64,000 nucleotides of DNA, taken from contig NW_005434624.1 of the NCBI RefSeq assembly GCF_000315625.1, forward strand, positions 451,100 to 515,099, read 5' to 3'. Numbering within the stretch: position 1 is the stretch's first letter; each line of letters starts with the position of its first letter. The position numbers were made by a program, and so were the translations under genes. The DNA is from Guillardia theta CCMP2712 (taxonomy: Eukaryota; Cryptophyceae; Pyrenomonadales; Geminigeraceae). Positions 46,898-59,279 of the stretch are shown here, piece by piece. Below the pieces are notes generated by a model. It searched no databases, had not been told where the DNA came from, and was given only the letters and a program-made list of their open reading frames with translations.

Positions 46898-48805
46898 TCA
46901 CGCAGGAAGCTCTCTTCGCATCTCCCGTGCGAGTCTGTCGACGTCGATAAGGGGAGATACCGGATCTTCTCTGTAGGACGCAAGCACCTTCCTCTGATTC
47001 CACATCTTTGAGAGCAGCGCCATCACTGTCCCATGTGCAGGTTCGGAGGCTTCTTCCATGGTGAGCGCTGTTCTTGCCTTCATGAAGTGTCTTTGTATGA
47101 AGGCGGCGAAGCCCGTGGCTGGTCGAGGAGTCTGAAGAGCCTCCAGTCTGCCGCTGCACTCTCCGCATGCTTTCTCGTTGATGTCGATGGAGTTCGTCTG
47201 TCTCCCATACTCGCACCCACATTCAACGCATCTGTAGCGAAATTTGTAGTTGATGTCATAGCTGTGACATGTGTCCACTTTCAGGAGTGGATCATAGCTC
47301 TCCACCCGTTCTGCCCATTTTTTGAAGCTGTTGCCGTGCGGTGGTTTAGATTCCTTGTCCAGCACCCACTGGGCAACATGACAGATCTCATGAGCCAAGG
47401 TGCTCTTGAGTCTTTCCTCACTATCAACGACTTTCCCACTAAGCTCAACAGCTGCTGTGTACTCCACAAACCCTTGATCATCATACCTGAGCTTGAAACT
47501 TGTCACCCCTGCTGTCTTGCTGTACGAATTGGTCCACTTGATCTCGAGGTCCTGGGGCAGCGCGTCATCGAAAACAGCTTGGTTCAGCTCGTGATAAAAG
47601 TTGCGGGCTATTTCATCCCGGACTCTCCTGAAACCTATTGACGACTTGGGTGTTCGGATCTTTGGGGTTCTCTCAGCAGACATGAAGTCAGACAGAGGAG
47701 TGTAGGCCCTCCCTCCGCGTGTCGACCTCTCCAGGATTGGAGTCTGAAAAGAGACTGCTCTCGAACTCATGGGACTTCTGCCGACGGGTGTTGCCTCCTG
47801 TCGGACGCTGACTGCCCGGTCATGCTTGGAAGAGAGCCTTGAGTTCTTCGTCCCTCGAGCTCCCTCGAGCTCCTCCTGCTTCAGCGGCGTGAGGGCGTCT
47901 GGGATGGTGGGTGAGGCCTCCAGGGAGTTCATAGAAGATGTTACGAGGGAATCGTCATCTTGCTTTTCATCGAACAATATCTCATCCGATATCGTCAAGC
48001 CATCTTCAAGAGCTTCCTCAAAAAGGATGCTTTCCTCTTTCTGTTTACCCCGTCTAGGAATATCCCTTTGACCCTTTGATACTGATTCAGTGCTGGGCGG
48101 ACTCTGAAAGAGGACCCTCCTTGAACTTCTCCCCGCAGTTTTTTGTATCGCATCCTCATCGTCGATCAAAGTATTGCCACCGCGATCTGCACGACTTCCT
48201 ATCTCATTAAGGTTCGAAACAGTGACATTGGCAGGCAACGTCGCAGACTCTTGATCTGGTAAGGGATCCATCGGCAGAATCCGCACTTTGTGAGTTTGCT
48301 GTTCGATGAAATCTTGCCAAAGATCTTCTTCCAAGTCAATGAACTCGTGCAACTCGGAGTCGAAGTATTGCAACTGTGAAGTTGGAGGGATATTGTAGCT
48401 TGAGCACAACTCTGCCTGGAATGATGCAAGCGATGTACACTTTCCTCTCCATTTTTTCCTTCTATCTGTCCCAAGGTAAAAGTTGCTCTCTACAGCACAT
48501 ACAAGTACTGTTCCTCCAAGTTTGTCCGAGCCCTTCCATGCACTCTCTGCTCTCAAATTTGGAGAAGATTTCGATCTCGAGTTTTGAAGCATTTTCCTGG
48601 AGGCGCTTCTTGTGATTCGTGGTTCAGGGGTAGCTCCTCCCCCTCCCCTTATCCCACGAATCGCATGTTTGATACACTCCGGCGGAATCTTAGCATACAC
48701 AACAGATACTCCAGAACCAAGGAATATGAGGTACATCCTCAGCAGTTTGAAGAAAATCTTTTTCATAGTTTGTAATTCTTCAATATGTTTTGATATTCTC
48801 GTCAA
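46898..48805 (-). CDS. SprT-like zinc metalloprotease of the GCNA/Spartan group, 635 aa
   Basis: Single long ORF. Residues about 395-520 form a SprT domain. WTNSYSKTAGVTSFK is followed by the zinc-binding HExxH in LAHEICHVAQW (about 470), and a third His lies in PPHGNSFKKW. A four-Cys zinc ribbon follows (YRCVECGCEYGRQ..KACGECSG). This order matches GCNA/Spartan-type proteases that cleave DNA-protein crosslinks. Residues 130-390 are charged and disordered, as in GCNA. Residues about 95-180 (KWRGKCTSLASFQAEL, LHEFIDLEEDLW) look like a ubiquitin- or PB1-like fold, a tentative call. The first 42 residues include a hydrophobic stretch; the true start may lie further in. The protein is presumably nuclear. 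Confidence 0.85.
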   Translation of the reverse strand: MTRISKHIEELQTMKKIFFKLLRMYLIFLGSGVSVVYAKIPPECIKHAIRGIRGGGGATPEPRITRSASRKMLQNSRSKSSPNLRAESAWKGSDKLGGTVLVCAVESNFYLGTDRRKKWRGKCTSLASFQAELCSSYNIPPTSQLQYFDSELHEFIDLEEDLWQDFIEQQTHKVRILPMDPLPDQESATLPANVTVSNLNEIGSRADRGGNTLIDDEDAIQKTAGRSSRRVLFQSPPSTESVSKGQRDIPRRGKQKEESILFEEALEDGLTISDEILFDEKQDDDSLVTSSMNSLEASPTIPDALTPLKQEELEGARGTKNSRLSSKHDRAVSVRQEATPVGRSPMSSRAVSFQTPILERSTRGGRAYTPLSDFMSAERTPKIRTPKSSIGFRRVRDEIARNFYHELNQAVFDDALPQDLEIKWTNSYSKTAGVTSFKLRYDDQGFVEYTAAVELSGKVVDSEERLKSTLAHEICHVAQWVLDKESKPPHGNSFKKWAERVESYDPLLKVDTCHSYDINYKFRYRCVECGCEYGRQTNSIDINEKACGECSGRLEALQTPRPATGFAAFIQRHFMKARTALTMEEASEPAHGTVMALLSKMWNQRKVLASYREDPVSPLIDVDRLAREMRRELPA

Positions 48806-50198
48806 ATCAGCACCCAGAAAGCAGTGGAATCGTTGTGATATGCCATGATTGCTTGCAAATATTCCTCATCCCTGGGCGTGACTTATGCGCTGTCCAACTT
48901 CAGGTTGACCGATTCACGGTAAATGCACGGGGTCCTGTTCTTTTTCAAAAATACCGTGCAAAATATTATATCTCAGTCTCTCGTCTCCCCTTTTCCCTGC
49001 CAACTCAAAGTCGTTTCTCGATTCTGGTTGTTCGTTCCGAGTCCCTCAAAAGCGAGTTGGAGTCTTTAGTACATATCACTTGCTTGTCCCCTTGCATCTG
49101 CAGTTGACCAACTGTTCCTTGAGAGACACACATCACAGCTCCTCTCGCTGCCTCCTGCATCTTCTCCTCTCTTCCTAGACGCCACTCTACTCCTTGCCGC
49201 CATTGAGGTAGCCTTGCACGCCACATTCGAATCCAGCCTACCCCTACCCCCTGCTCATAGAGGGAATATCCATCTTCAATACCGGTGGTGAAAACTTTGT
49301 ATGGAGAGTGTGGTGGGGTAGAGATAAAAGGGGAGGGATGAAGGGTAGGGGAAATTAATCAGAGAGGTGAATAGATATTGACGAGTCTCGTGCTAGAGAG
49401 ATAGACGTGAGTCCCTCCCTAGGGGTAGTGAAATATGATGGGGTTACTATCAGGGCTATCCGTTTGTTGGAGCAACCATGGCAGCGAATCTTGGGCGGCA
49501 AGGAGCTTGCCGCGGACAGGGGGAGAGAAGACAGGGAGGGAACTTGAAAGGGATCAAGGGAAGAAAGAGTTAAAGGAATTGAAGCGTAGGGAGATCAAGG
49601 AATTGAAGCTGCTGGGCCCAAAAGAGGAAGGGAACTTGCCTGATCGGAACGAGAGGTTTCGAGAAAGGAAGCAGAAAACTTTTCAACGGAGGAGGAGAGA
49701 CGGGGATAAGGGAGACCTATAATGTCTATCCAAAACGGGAAGGGATAGCAATGGGGGAGGGAGCTCGGATGGAGAGCAGGCTTGAGATTTCTTCTCATTC
49801 ATCGTCTGCAGGGTCAACGCGATCGGTCGGCGTTTTTTGACGAGACCATCACCTTATGCCGCCCACCAGACCTGCGGTGATTCCTGATCTCTGAACCCCG
49901 ACATAGTGAAAATGCTGTAGCCTACTTGATACCACATGATCGGCCGCCTGTTGAACTTTCGAAGCTCTGTCATCTGCCATAGAGGGCGATGTTGAGTTTG
50001 AGAATCTTAATACTGCTTTCAATCATTCTCAATGCTGTATCGCAGTGAGTTATCGATGCTTGTTTGATTCTTTGAGGGGTTAAGATGCACTTCAGATATT
50101 CATTCTTCGTTCAGTTCCCGAAAATCTCTGTCACAGAAGACCAACCGCATGGTGAGTGATGTACCCCTTGCATGATTGCTTGACACCCTTCTAGTTGT
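48806..50198. other. Intergenic region with CTACCCC tract
   Basis: No gene is supported. About 49235-49435 is a CTACCCC/GGGGTAG-rich tract. A purine-rich stretch (AAGGGATCAAGGGAAG-type) lies at about 49500-49720. The N-terminal exon of the filamin-type gene may begin here, for example at the ATG near 50084, but cannot be fixed. Confidence 0.5.
49235..49435. repeat. CTACCCC / GGGGTAG-rich tract
   Basis: CCTACCCCTACCCCC lies at the left end. GGTGGGGTAGAG, GGGTAGGGG and AGGGGTAG words lie to the right, giving the same C-rich to G-rich switch as the 33360 tract. Confidence 0.65.
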
Positions 50199-53100
50199 AT
50201 GCTCAAGTGCCCAGAGTCAGCCAAGAATAGCTGCTGCATGTTTTGTAATATGATAAATCGTTTGAATCGTGCTGAAGTACTCACTTGCGCACGACAGAAT
50301 TGTACAGAAATATCACAAGTTCCGACATGTATCAACAACTTCAAAATCTTGACAACGCAGTTGAATGTTCTCTCTGGGCTGCAAGAATTGGTTACAATTT
50401 GTAATCCAACGGTAACGTTGCACTGCCTCAGTATTTGTCGATGTCCTTGACGAAGACTGCGTCAGGATACAACTGGTGTTACCACAAACCTCAACAACAA
50501 TCAGTTCCAAATCATATTCCAAACAAAAGCGCCATCTTACAACGCGCCAAATGGCCACACATTGACGATTCCATCAAGTGCAGTCCAGGTCTGTTGTACT
50601 TGACAAGCAAGGAAAGGTGTGTGACTGAGATTTCTCATTTGCAGTGTGTCAATGGACAGTGGTTCATTCAGTACATCACAACAATAGCAGGGCAGTATCA
50701 ATTACAAGTTTCTCTCAACACCGGTGTCTCCACGAATGGACAGGTTGAGGAACTGTTTTGCATGAAACGAATTTATAGCTCTAATCAATGTCTTAGACCA
50801 TTTGGACACCTTTGCAAGAATACGGCGGTGGCTCAACAAGCCCGTAAGGCAGTGAAGGTTGCTCTGCCTCGACATGATTTGCTGTTTTAGTTTTGAGAGC
50901 TCCTCCACATATGTTGTGGCTGGCCCAAGCCGGGATCAAACATACTTCATTGATACTGTCTTGAGCTCGAGGCCGCCCTGCACACAGTCATCTCCTGCTT
51001 GCAGGTGAGTTTGAATTGACCCTCTCGATCAACTCGTTGAATCGCCGTCTCACAGTTATTGCCTGAATCCTCAACTCAATGGAGGATGCGCTGGAAATAC
51101 ACAAATTCCAGCTGCAAACGCGCTCTCTAAAATCTTCTTCACCTCTGGAGATGCTTTCTCAAATCCAGCAGCGTCAGCAAGTTGCTCCGCTGCCTCGGCC
51201 AGCAGTTTTGTCAGTAACCTGCAGGCCATCAAGATTTCCTACCTGGTGCCTACGAACTGCCAGGAGTTGAGGTGCGCAAGTGCTGAGGTGCAAGGGAATT
51301 CAGTCGCTGTTCCCGTTCCGTCTTCAATATCTTGCGCATCGACGCAGTACGCGGTATACTTCACGCCTTCAAGAAGTGGTTTCTACAGCTTGCAAATCAC
51401 TCTTTTGGCATTAGTCATTGGGCCTCAACTCAACTCGATCAATGCTGGTCCTGTAGACTTCAATCATACCTTTGCATACGGGAATGGTTTGTTTGGGTCA
51501 ATCCAGAATGAGCAAGTCACCTTTTCTATCATTCCGACAGATCAGTTTGGAAACCAGCACACAAGCGGGATGTTTGTCTTTCAAATCTTCCTTACTCCTG
51601 TCAGTTACCTCGGGCTTCAACAGATCATTCAGCCGGTATCGTATGGCAATGGTCCCGTCGAAGTCACATACTCCATCTCAACCACAGGAACATACAGTCT
51701 CGAAGTCCACTATTGCAAAGACCTCACCCACTACCCCCCGTACACTCCTAGGGAAAACCAGCTCTGCGATCTCGCGACGGCTTCGAATGCTGGTCCGCAG
51801 ATTCTTGGGAGCCCGTACACCATCACGGTGGTTGGAGCTCAATTTGTGGTCACGGGCGGCAACCAGCCAGGAATGATGAGCACATTCCGAACCGCGCAAG
51901 TGGGGGTACAATACTTCTCTCTCCTCCAAAGTAATTTTCAGAATGGCCCTTGCGGGCAAACGTATGGAACTCCAGAGGTTCAAGCACGGTACCTTCCGGT
52001 CATCCGTTTTGATATTGCCTCTCTACAGTACACCAGCTATCCCCCCAGCAATCCAACTCTTCAGCCTACAGATGTCTCCCCTACAGACGTGTCTGACGGC
52101 CTTTACTATGAGACGAGGTATGCTCAGGTCACAGGACAGTGTCTGAATGGGGCTTATGTCTTCTCGTTTGTTTTGACGATCAGCGGATCTTACAATGTCT
52201 GGATATATGTCGACACGGTCAATCCCCAGCTCGCTGCTGGCAGCCCCTTGTCGCTTGTTGTAACTCCAGACCCACAAGTCATCTCAAACTTTCGGGCAGC
52301 AGGCCCGATATTATCTTGCACTGACACTACGTTGTGCATGGCGAACCAGAACATGGTTTTTTATGTACTTGCAAAAGATAAGTACTTGAATGACGCGACA
52401 GAATGTACAGAAACAATAAGCATACAAGTTCAACCTGCGCAGTATTCGTTGGATCACTTCAAACTTACGAACATCGTAACGAATGCTACAACAGGGATAA
52501 GTACAGAAACAAATCAAGTGCGTTATGAGTCTCAAACGATTCAAGGCTTTCAAGGTGTTGTGCAAGGTTGCAATCAAGGGAAGTATCAGGCCACAATCTT
52601 TGCCACTTTGTCTGCTGATTACATAGCGAACATATATGTTGGGAGTAATCTCTTGTTTGGGAGTCCATTCAATTTTCATATCTACCCCCAGCAGATTGAT
52701 CTTACGCTTGGCTCAACACAGCAAGGGCTAGTCACCTACACCAGGTAAGTTTGAATTGATATTTGATGCTTTCAGCTGAAAATGACACAGGTGGTCATAC
52801 TTTCGTATTTACATTCCCAATCCTTATGGATTTCAAGTCAACGTAATCAAAACAGACTCCAACGATGGGCAACCTTGGACATTCTTGAGGTACAATCAAG
52901 TGTTTGAAGTCTTTGAAGAGCCAGACTCTCGAAATAGTTATCCTGTCGCTGCTGCACAGTATTACTGTCAATCTTGTAGACTGCATCTGGCACCAGAGAA
53001 GTGCAAGGTTGGCTATTGGTATGTCTCGGTATATGGATTTCAAGATGATTCATACTTTTCAATCAATGTGATCCAGTATTCATCATCGAACATTGTTTCT

Positions 53101-55361
53101 TCTGTGCCCGCATTAGGTCGTGTCGAGCCAGGGTTTTATCAGTATTTCCATTTCAACGTGACCTCAAACGCTGGTTTCCAGGTGCGTGTAAGCTCTACGA
53201 CGAGCACGCAAGGCTCGTTGGTGACGACGCTCAAGAAAGGCAGTTATCCTCTCACCGAATTTGACGCAAGTAGCTCACTTGGCCAAGCTCTGATCTCAAA
53301 CGGGTGTCTCGATTGTATATTGGATTTCTTGCCGTCTACCAGTGCTCCAGGGGTGTGGTATCTTTCAGTAATCGCATTTTCATATGCTGTTGATTTTCAA
53401 GTTCTCTTCCTTGAGTTCGATAAACAACAGATCAATTTCGGCAGCAAACAATCTCAATTCACTTTAGCACCATATACCTGGGGTTACTTTTTCTTCGACA
53501 TCACACCTGACATAACGCCCGACGGTTTTCGACTTTCTGTAATTCCAATGAGCGCCAAGTACAACCTAACGACAGTGCTCAAGAAGGCGGACTTTCCGAT
53601 CTCTTTAACAGACAACACCTTCAGAGAGCTTCCTTGTTCCAGTTGCCGTGTAACGGTGATGTCAAAGTTGCCGTTGCAGTCGACGTGGTATGTGGGAGTT
53701 TACGCTGGTTCGACAGGAGGGACATTCAATATCCGTGTCCAGCTGCTCCAGACTTGCCCCAATCAATGCTTTGGCAATGGAGTGTGCACCCAACAGAAGA
53801 TCAAGAACTGCGTGTGCTTTCCAGGATACACGGGAGTGGACTGCTCCAAGGTGGTGAAGGAGAAAGTGTTTGCTTGGTACCCTCTAATCGACACTATCGT
53901 CGATTATTCGGATAACAAGACTCCCATGTTCTTCTTGATGAACAATGGCTCCAATCTGAATTTTGACTCGAATGGGATCTTGATATCTGACTCGTATATT
54001 GCCATCCCGAAGCCAACGCCGGCTGTTGCCTGCTCCATGTTTCTGAATTTGGATCAACCCACCAAATCAGACCTGCAATGGGGTGAGCAGATCGTTGTGA
54101 ACGAAGGGACAGCAGCTTCCAACAAGGTGCAGAAAACCATCCCGGAAGTGGGGGAATGGTACAGGTGGAATCAAATCGGGAATCCTATGGGAAACCCGTT
54201 CACAAACGAGACCTGCGCCGAGTACAACCCTCGTCGAGAGCTCACCGTCATGTTTCGATTCCGAATGGACAACATCTTCCCTTCACGAGGCAGCCTCATG
54301 TCACTTGGACGCGCGTCCAGCATCATCGGCCGTCAAGATGTCGACAAGAATGGGATGTGGAGCTGGCAGCTTGCTCCCTATGAGCACCCGAACGGAGTAA
54401 ATGTCGTTGTTGACTTATACCTCCGCAACGCAACTCATGAGATCAGCGTGAGGGAGCATTCGATCTATCCAATCGATGGCAAGGACATCTTCTACAAGGC
54501 CAACCGGCGCACGACTACGTTCCCCAACGGATGGTGTATAGACGGACTTTACCCTGATCCTGTGACAGGTGTCACCATGTTTCTTGTTCCCATCATGAAT
54601 ATGGTTGTGTTGGCAGGCACTTGTAAATACTTCGAGCTCGGGAAGAACTATCACCTTGCCTTCACTTTCGGGCCGAGGAGAGTAAATCTCTATGTTGACG
54701 CCACCCTCGTCGCTTTCATGGACCTCGGGCTGTGGAACATAACTCACATTCCCTCCGGCCGCATCGAGTTCGGCCATGATCCAAGATACGCGTCGTTTGA
54801 GAGGCTCTTCTTCGGGAGGGTGAGGGAGGAGGCCCTGCGACATTCGGTGACGACGAGCATGGCAGGTGCGAGACATCCGGATCTTGAGATACGTAGCGTC
54901 GCACAACGAGATTCTGTCCATCTTCACCCAGGGTGACTTGTGGTTCCAGTGGCAGCGCAACTTGCAGGTCACCACGTCCTCCAACGCGAGTGAGGGCTCG
55001 TGGGAGTCGCCAATCTCGTGAGTTCCTGCAACAGAGGAGCTGCGGGGCACAGGAGCTGACTGTGCTACCAGGCTGACAAGCCTTGACGACGGCTCTCTGG
55101 ATCCTGACACAGCATATCACGCCAAAGTGTGCCGGGAGTACCGGAACCCCAACGAGCCCTCGTCGATGCAGCAAGCGGCACACTGCCCGTGATTGAAAGT
55201 CAACACCTCTCACCGCTCTGACCAGACGCTGCAGGTTTGTGGACACGCAGACCTCCTGGATCTTAACGACGGACAACCATGCCGTCAATCCGGACTACAC
55301 CACAACTCGCACGCCATACGGCCTTGGAATCGAGATTGTTGTTTTGCTAGACACTCGTTGA
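50199..55361 (+). CDS. Filamin-repeat / EGF / LamG surface or secreted protein, at least 1569 aa
   Basis: Ten exons join in phase: 50199-50411, 50466-50588, 50645-50743, 50797-50843, 50891-51004, 51056-52744, 52791-54819, 54866-55017, 55072-55188 and 55235-55361 (introns 46-56 nt). The first half holds several filamin-type Ig-like repeats with typical ends (GSPYTITVV, GSPLSLVV, GSPFNFHIYP) and middles such as IIPTDQFGN. Then come beta-rich repeats with WYVSVYGF, WYLSVIAF and WYVGVYAG cores, an EGF module (CPNQCFGNGVC..CVCFPGYTGVDC, about residues 1170-1200) and a LamG-like domain (ELTVMFRFRM, HLAFTFGPRRVNLYVD, LFFGRVRDIRIL). N-glycosylation-type sites are common. No membrane helix is seen near the C-terminus. 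Extracellular or flagellar-surface placement is inference. The start, and any signal peptide, lie upstream and are unresolved. Confidence 0.82.
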
Positions 55362-55442
55362 CGTAGTTTATCTCAGATCTTGAAACTTGTATGATAAAGA
55401 ATTTTTATGATTGTCTTACTAGAGCGAATTCCACACTTACAT

Positions 55443-56987
55443 TTACAAAGTTGGGTACTTCATGGTCTTGACGTCAAATCCAGGCATGGGCTTGCTGGTG
55501 GCCAACTGCTCGGCCTTCTGCTTGAGGGCAGCAATGTCGGGATTTCCTTCAAGGGCCGGGATGAAGTCCTTGAGAGCCTTGCCAGACTTCTCCTGCACCT
55601 TGATGCAGATCTGAATGCCCTCGTGGATGAGGTCAGCAACCTTGATGAAGTCCTCCTCGAGGAAGCCGCGGGAGGTCAAGGCCGGGGTGCCGATGCGGAT
55701 ACCTCCAGGCATCAGGGCGCTGGTGTCGCCAGCAACGGCGTTCTTGTTGAGAGTGATGGAAGACAACTCGAAGACCTTCTCGGCCTTGGACCCGGTGAGG
55801 CCGTGAGGGCGAAGGTCGAGGAGGATGAGATGGTTCTCAGTGCCGTTGGAGATCAAAGTGTGTCCGTGCTCCATGAGGCGCTTGGCCATGGCCTGAGCGT
55901 TCTTGCGGATCTGCTGGGCGTAGTTCTTGAACTCGGGGGAGTTGACCTGCTTGAGGGCAACACACAAGGCAGCGATGGTGTGGTTGTGAGGTCCACCCTG
56001 ATCTCAACCGTAAGAACAAGAACCTTTGAATGAGCGAGCAGGGCAGTGGTTTTCAAGTGCATGGATGAGGTAAGGGAACGGACGCAGTACCTGGAGCGCA
56101 GGGAAGACAGCCTGGTTGATGTCGGTCTCAAAGTTGTAGTCCTCTCCAGTCTTGGCGTTCTTGCCCCTCCTGAAGAAGATGATGCCCGAGCGCGGACCGC
56201 GGAGCGACTTGTGGGTCGTGGAGGTGACAATGTCGGCCAAGGCAAAGGGTGACTTCTGCTCTCCAGCAGCGACAAGACCGGAGATGTGTGCCATGTCCAT
56301 CATCATGTAAGCGCCAACCTTGTCGCAGATGTCCCTGAACCTCTGGTAGTCCCAGTCCCTGTTGGATGGGTCACTACATGGTCAGGAAAAGAAATCGATC
56401 ACGTACCGGGGGTAGGCGGAGCCTCCAGCGATGATAATCCTGGGCTTGAAGAGCATGGCCTGCTCCTCCAACCTGTCGTAGTCGATGTATCCAGTCTTCT
56501 CGTCCAACCTGTAAGGAAGGGACTCGAAGTAGATCGACGACGCTGAGATACGCTTCTTGGCGGTGTAGAACCCGTGAGTCAAATGTCCTCCATGGGGGAG
56601 ATCGAGACCCATGATACGATCGTGGGGGCGCAAGAGGGCAGTGTACACGGCGAAGTTGGCAGGAGAGCCGGAGTATGGCTGAACGTTGACCCCCCACTCC
56701 TCAGGCTTCAATCCAAAGGCAGCTAAGGCCCTGTCCTGGCACAGCCTCTCGATCTTGTCGACGTTCTCGTTTCCTCCGTAGTACCTGGCACCGGGAAGAC
56801 CCTCAGAGTACTTGTTGGTGAAGCAAGAGCCGTTGGCCTCCATCACAGCCTGGGAGGTGAAGTTCTCGGAGGCAATCAACTCAAGTCCTCTCCACTGACG
56901 GTTCTTCTCCTTCTCAATGAGGTCCGCGACATCAGGATCAGCCTCAGTGATGGGCATGTTGCCCCATGGGAACATAGGATTGGACAT
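55443..56987 (-). CDS. SHMT: Serine hydroxymethyltransferase, 472 aa, three exons
   Basis: Exons 56407-56987, 56091-56373 and 55443-55997 join in phase to 472 aa, the normal length of eukaryotic SHMT. The enzyme interconverts serine and glycine with tetrahydrofolate/5,10-methylene-THF, using pyridoxal phosphate. Family motifs are present: [47 protein letters not shown], the PLP-lysine stretch [14 protein letters not shown], and [10 protein letters not shown]. There is no N-terminal extension, so the enzyme is probably cytosolic. The first intron is only 33 nt (56374-56406, GTACGT..GTAG) and is required for frame. The second is 93 nt (55998-56090). Codon use is strongly biased to G/C third positions, as expected for a highly expressed gene. 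Confidence 0.97.
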
Positions 56988-58430
56988 GCTGCAAATACAA
57001 GAGTCAATACGATAAGATCATGCAGACAGATCAGCTACTCAGTAAAGCCTTTTCAGGTTGGCCATTTCCTCCAACCCTTTCACAATCACTACAGTGTTCC
57101 TTTGCCTTTCAACCGTTTTTCCACACTAAACAGTAATACATGGTTTCAGGGAAATAAAGCAAAGAGCGGAGATGAAAGACACGATGCTCGGACATTGGAG
57201 ACCATCGATACCAAATCAGCAGATGTCAATGTTTCTCATCAGTGCAACAGATGTTGCAGGAAGTCAATCTCTACATCATAGGAAGCACGGGAACAATCAG
57301 GTTTGTGTCTTCACAAATTTTCATCAACATCAAGTCTAGTCATCGACCTCTCCTCGCCCTTTATCCACCTCAACCCATCTTCATTTTCTCCTCTGCCCGC
57401 ATGTGCGGCATCATCCCACAATCATCGGTCACCCCTACCCCCTACTTATACCCACCCCTTAGCAACACCGACTGACCCCAATATCTTCCCGGTCTCTACC
57501 CCACCCCTTGGATCATTTCCAAACCACCTCTTTACCTCTATCATATACCATTTAGAAATTGTGAGTCGACCACCCCTACCAGTCTATTTGATATTAAAGT
57601 ACCCCGTTCATGATGCCTTACACGGTTTTGTTCTACCCCCACCCTCAATCAATCATTTGCACGACCCTACCGGGTATAGTGGAACTTTCTAGATGTGGGA
57701 AGTCTACCCCCTTTCCTAGGCTCTTCCTCCTAGGACCCTCCCCACCCTACAGCCGCATCTCGTGCTTGGGCTTTACACCGTTTTTTTTTCTTTGACCTAC
57801 CGAAGAGGTGGGTGAAACGGATCTATAGGTCCAAGCAAAAAATCAATAACTGAAATATTATTGATTAAAATTGTACCAAAGTTTTGAGTTAATATAGTAA
57901 CTTACTGGTATATAGGGTGGGTCACTTCCAGCAAACTATGCAAGGGTCCAGGGATCCAAAAATACAACCTCTTGCTAAAAGTCCTGGTACTGAAGGAGGC
58001 GCATCTCGGTACTATTTTGTACAGAGTATAAAATACCTGAGGTACCTTTTAAAATAATTTTTGATATTTTATAGCACAAGTTGTAATAGAAGCTACAAGT
58101 AGTTGTACAATTTCAATAAAGTCATCAAAGTGGTACGAGTTGCCAAAGGATTTGAAATCTTACAATAAAGTAATAAATATACAATTGGTACTTTAATGTT
58201 TACTTAATCCCCCGTACCGTCAGACTCCCAAAGGAACTTGGAACATCGTCTCCTGAGGCAGGCCTCATCTCGTTGTTTGCAAAGCAACGGAAATTACTTA
58301 GCCGTTACAATAATTTTTTGGCGTTACGTTATTCGTTACAAAATGTTTTGTAACGTACACATGAAAGGAGTAACGAACAGTAAAAAAAAGGGCCGCGTGC
58401 GTGTGCGCAAGAAAGTCCAGCAGCAGGACA
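56988..58430. other. Intergenic region between SHMT and S20
   Basis: No gene is seen. The divergent promoters of SHMT and S20 must lie here. About 57405-57760 is a CTACCCC-rich tract (annotated separately). About 57830-58210 is AT-rich with AATATTATTGA and TACAATAAAGTAATAAATA stretches. Confidence 0.6.
57405..57760. repeat. CTACCCC / CACCCCTACC-rich tract
   Basis: Dense CACCCCTACCCC, CTACCCCACCCC and CACCCCTACC words, almost all in the C-rich orientation, with a single GGGTATAG interruption. It belongs with the tracts at 33360, 44280 and 49235. Confidence 0.7.
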
Positions 58431-59107
58431 ATGGCGACAGCAGTCAAGAAAGTCGAAGGAGGAGAGGGAGGAGCTCCCGCCAGGATCAGGATCACCCTTT
58501 CCACCTCCAAGAGCGTTGCGAACTTGGAGAAGGTTAGAAGATTGGCATGCTAGATGTTGTTCCTTGTCCCTTCTTGTGCGTTGCTGCTCCGTTTGATTCG
58601 TCGCATGGCCGAGCTTGCCTGAATCCTGTTGGCTTATCATCCATTTGATTTCTATCTTTGTTTTCGTGGTTTGTGGTGTAAATTCAAGTATGTGTGATGT
58701 CCTGTTCCTTGTAGTGAATGGCATGCAAGGAAGTTACGAGATTTGACTCCTGTGAGTGTTTTCTGAGATATCGCTTTTGCCTTCTCACTGTATGTTTTCT
58801 GTTTATGCATTATACAATCACATATATCTCACAATCTCGTTAGGTTTGTGCCGATCTCATCAAGGGTGCCAAGGACAAGGAGCTCCGTGTCCGCGGTCCT
58901 GTCCGCATGCCTACTAAGGTTTTGAGGCTTACCGTCCGCAAGTCTCCTTGCGGAGAGGGAACCAACACCTGGGATCGTTGGGAGATGCGTGTGCACAAGC
59001 GCATCATCGACCTTTACTCTCCTCCAGAGACCGTGAAGCAGATCACTTCCATCTCCATCGAGCCCGACGTCGAGGTCGAGGTCATGGTGGTCGACCAGGT
59101 CAAGTAA
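58431..59107 (+). CDS. RPS20: 40S ribosomal protein S20 (uS10), 121 aa
   Basis: Exon 1 (58431-58532) and exon 2 (58844-59107) join in phase across a 311-nt intron. The protein matches eukaryotic S20/uS10 throughout: [77 protein letters not shown] and [17 protein letters not shown]. It is a structural component of the small ribosomal subunit head. The length of 121 aa equals the family norm. The N-terminal [14 protein letters not shown] is the usual variable tail. The intron is several times longer than most others here, as is common for ribosomal protein genes. Confidence 0.98.
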
Positions 59108-59279
59108 GCATGCAGATCGGGGAAGATAGGTTGTGAAGTTCCTCGCGCTCTTCACATGATGCTGCCTCTGTCGAGAGCGTGCGTGGCGAAGGAGCTTGTA
59201 ATTAAATTACGGAAAAGCCAAAAAACAAGCAAGTTTAATTTTCTTTATGTCAGTAAAGAATTCTTCGTCAAGTTCTCGT

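Noticed and set aside
49435-49722. Purine-rich frame with Lys/Glu/Arg repeats
   Set aside because: It is explained by a purine-rich low-complexity stretch.
58533-58843. snoRNA inside the long S20 intron
   Set aside because: Ribosomal protein introns often host snoRNAs, but no convincing C box/D box pair with a terminal stem was found by eye.
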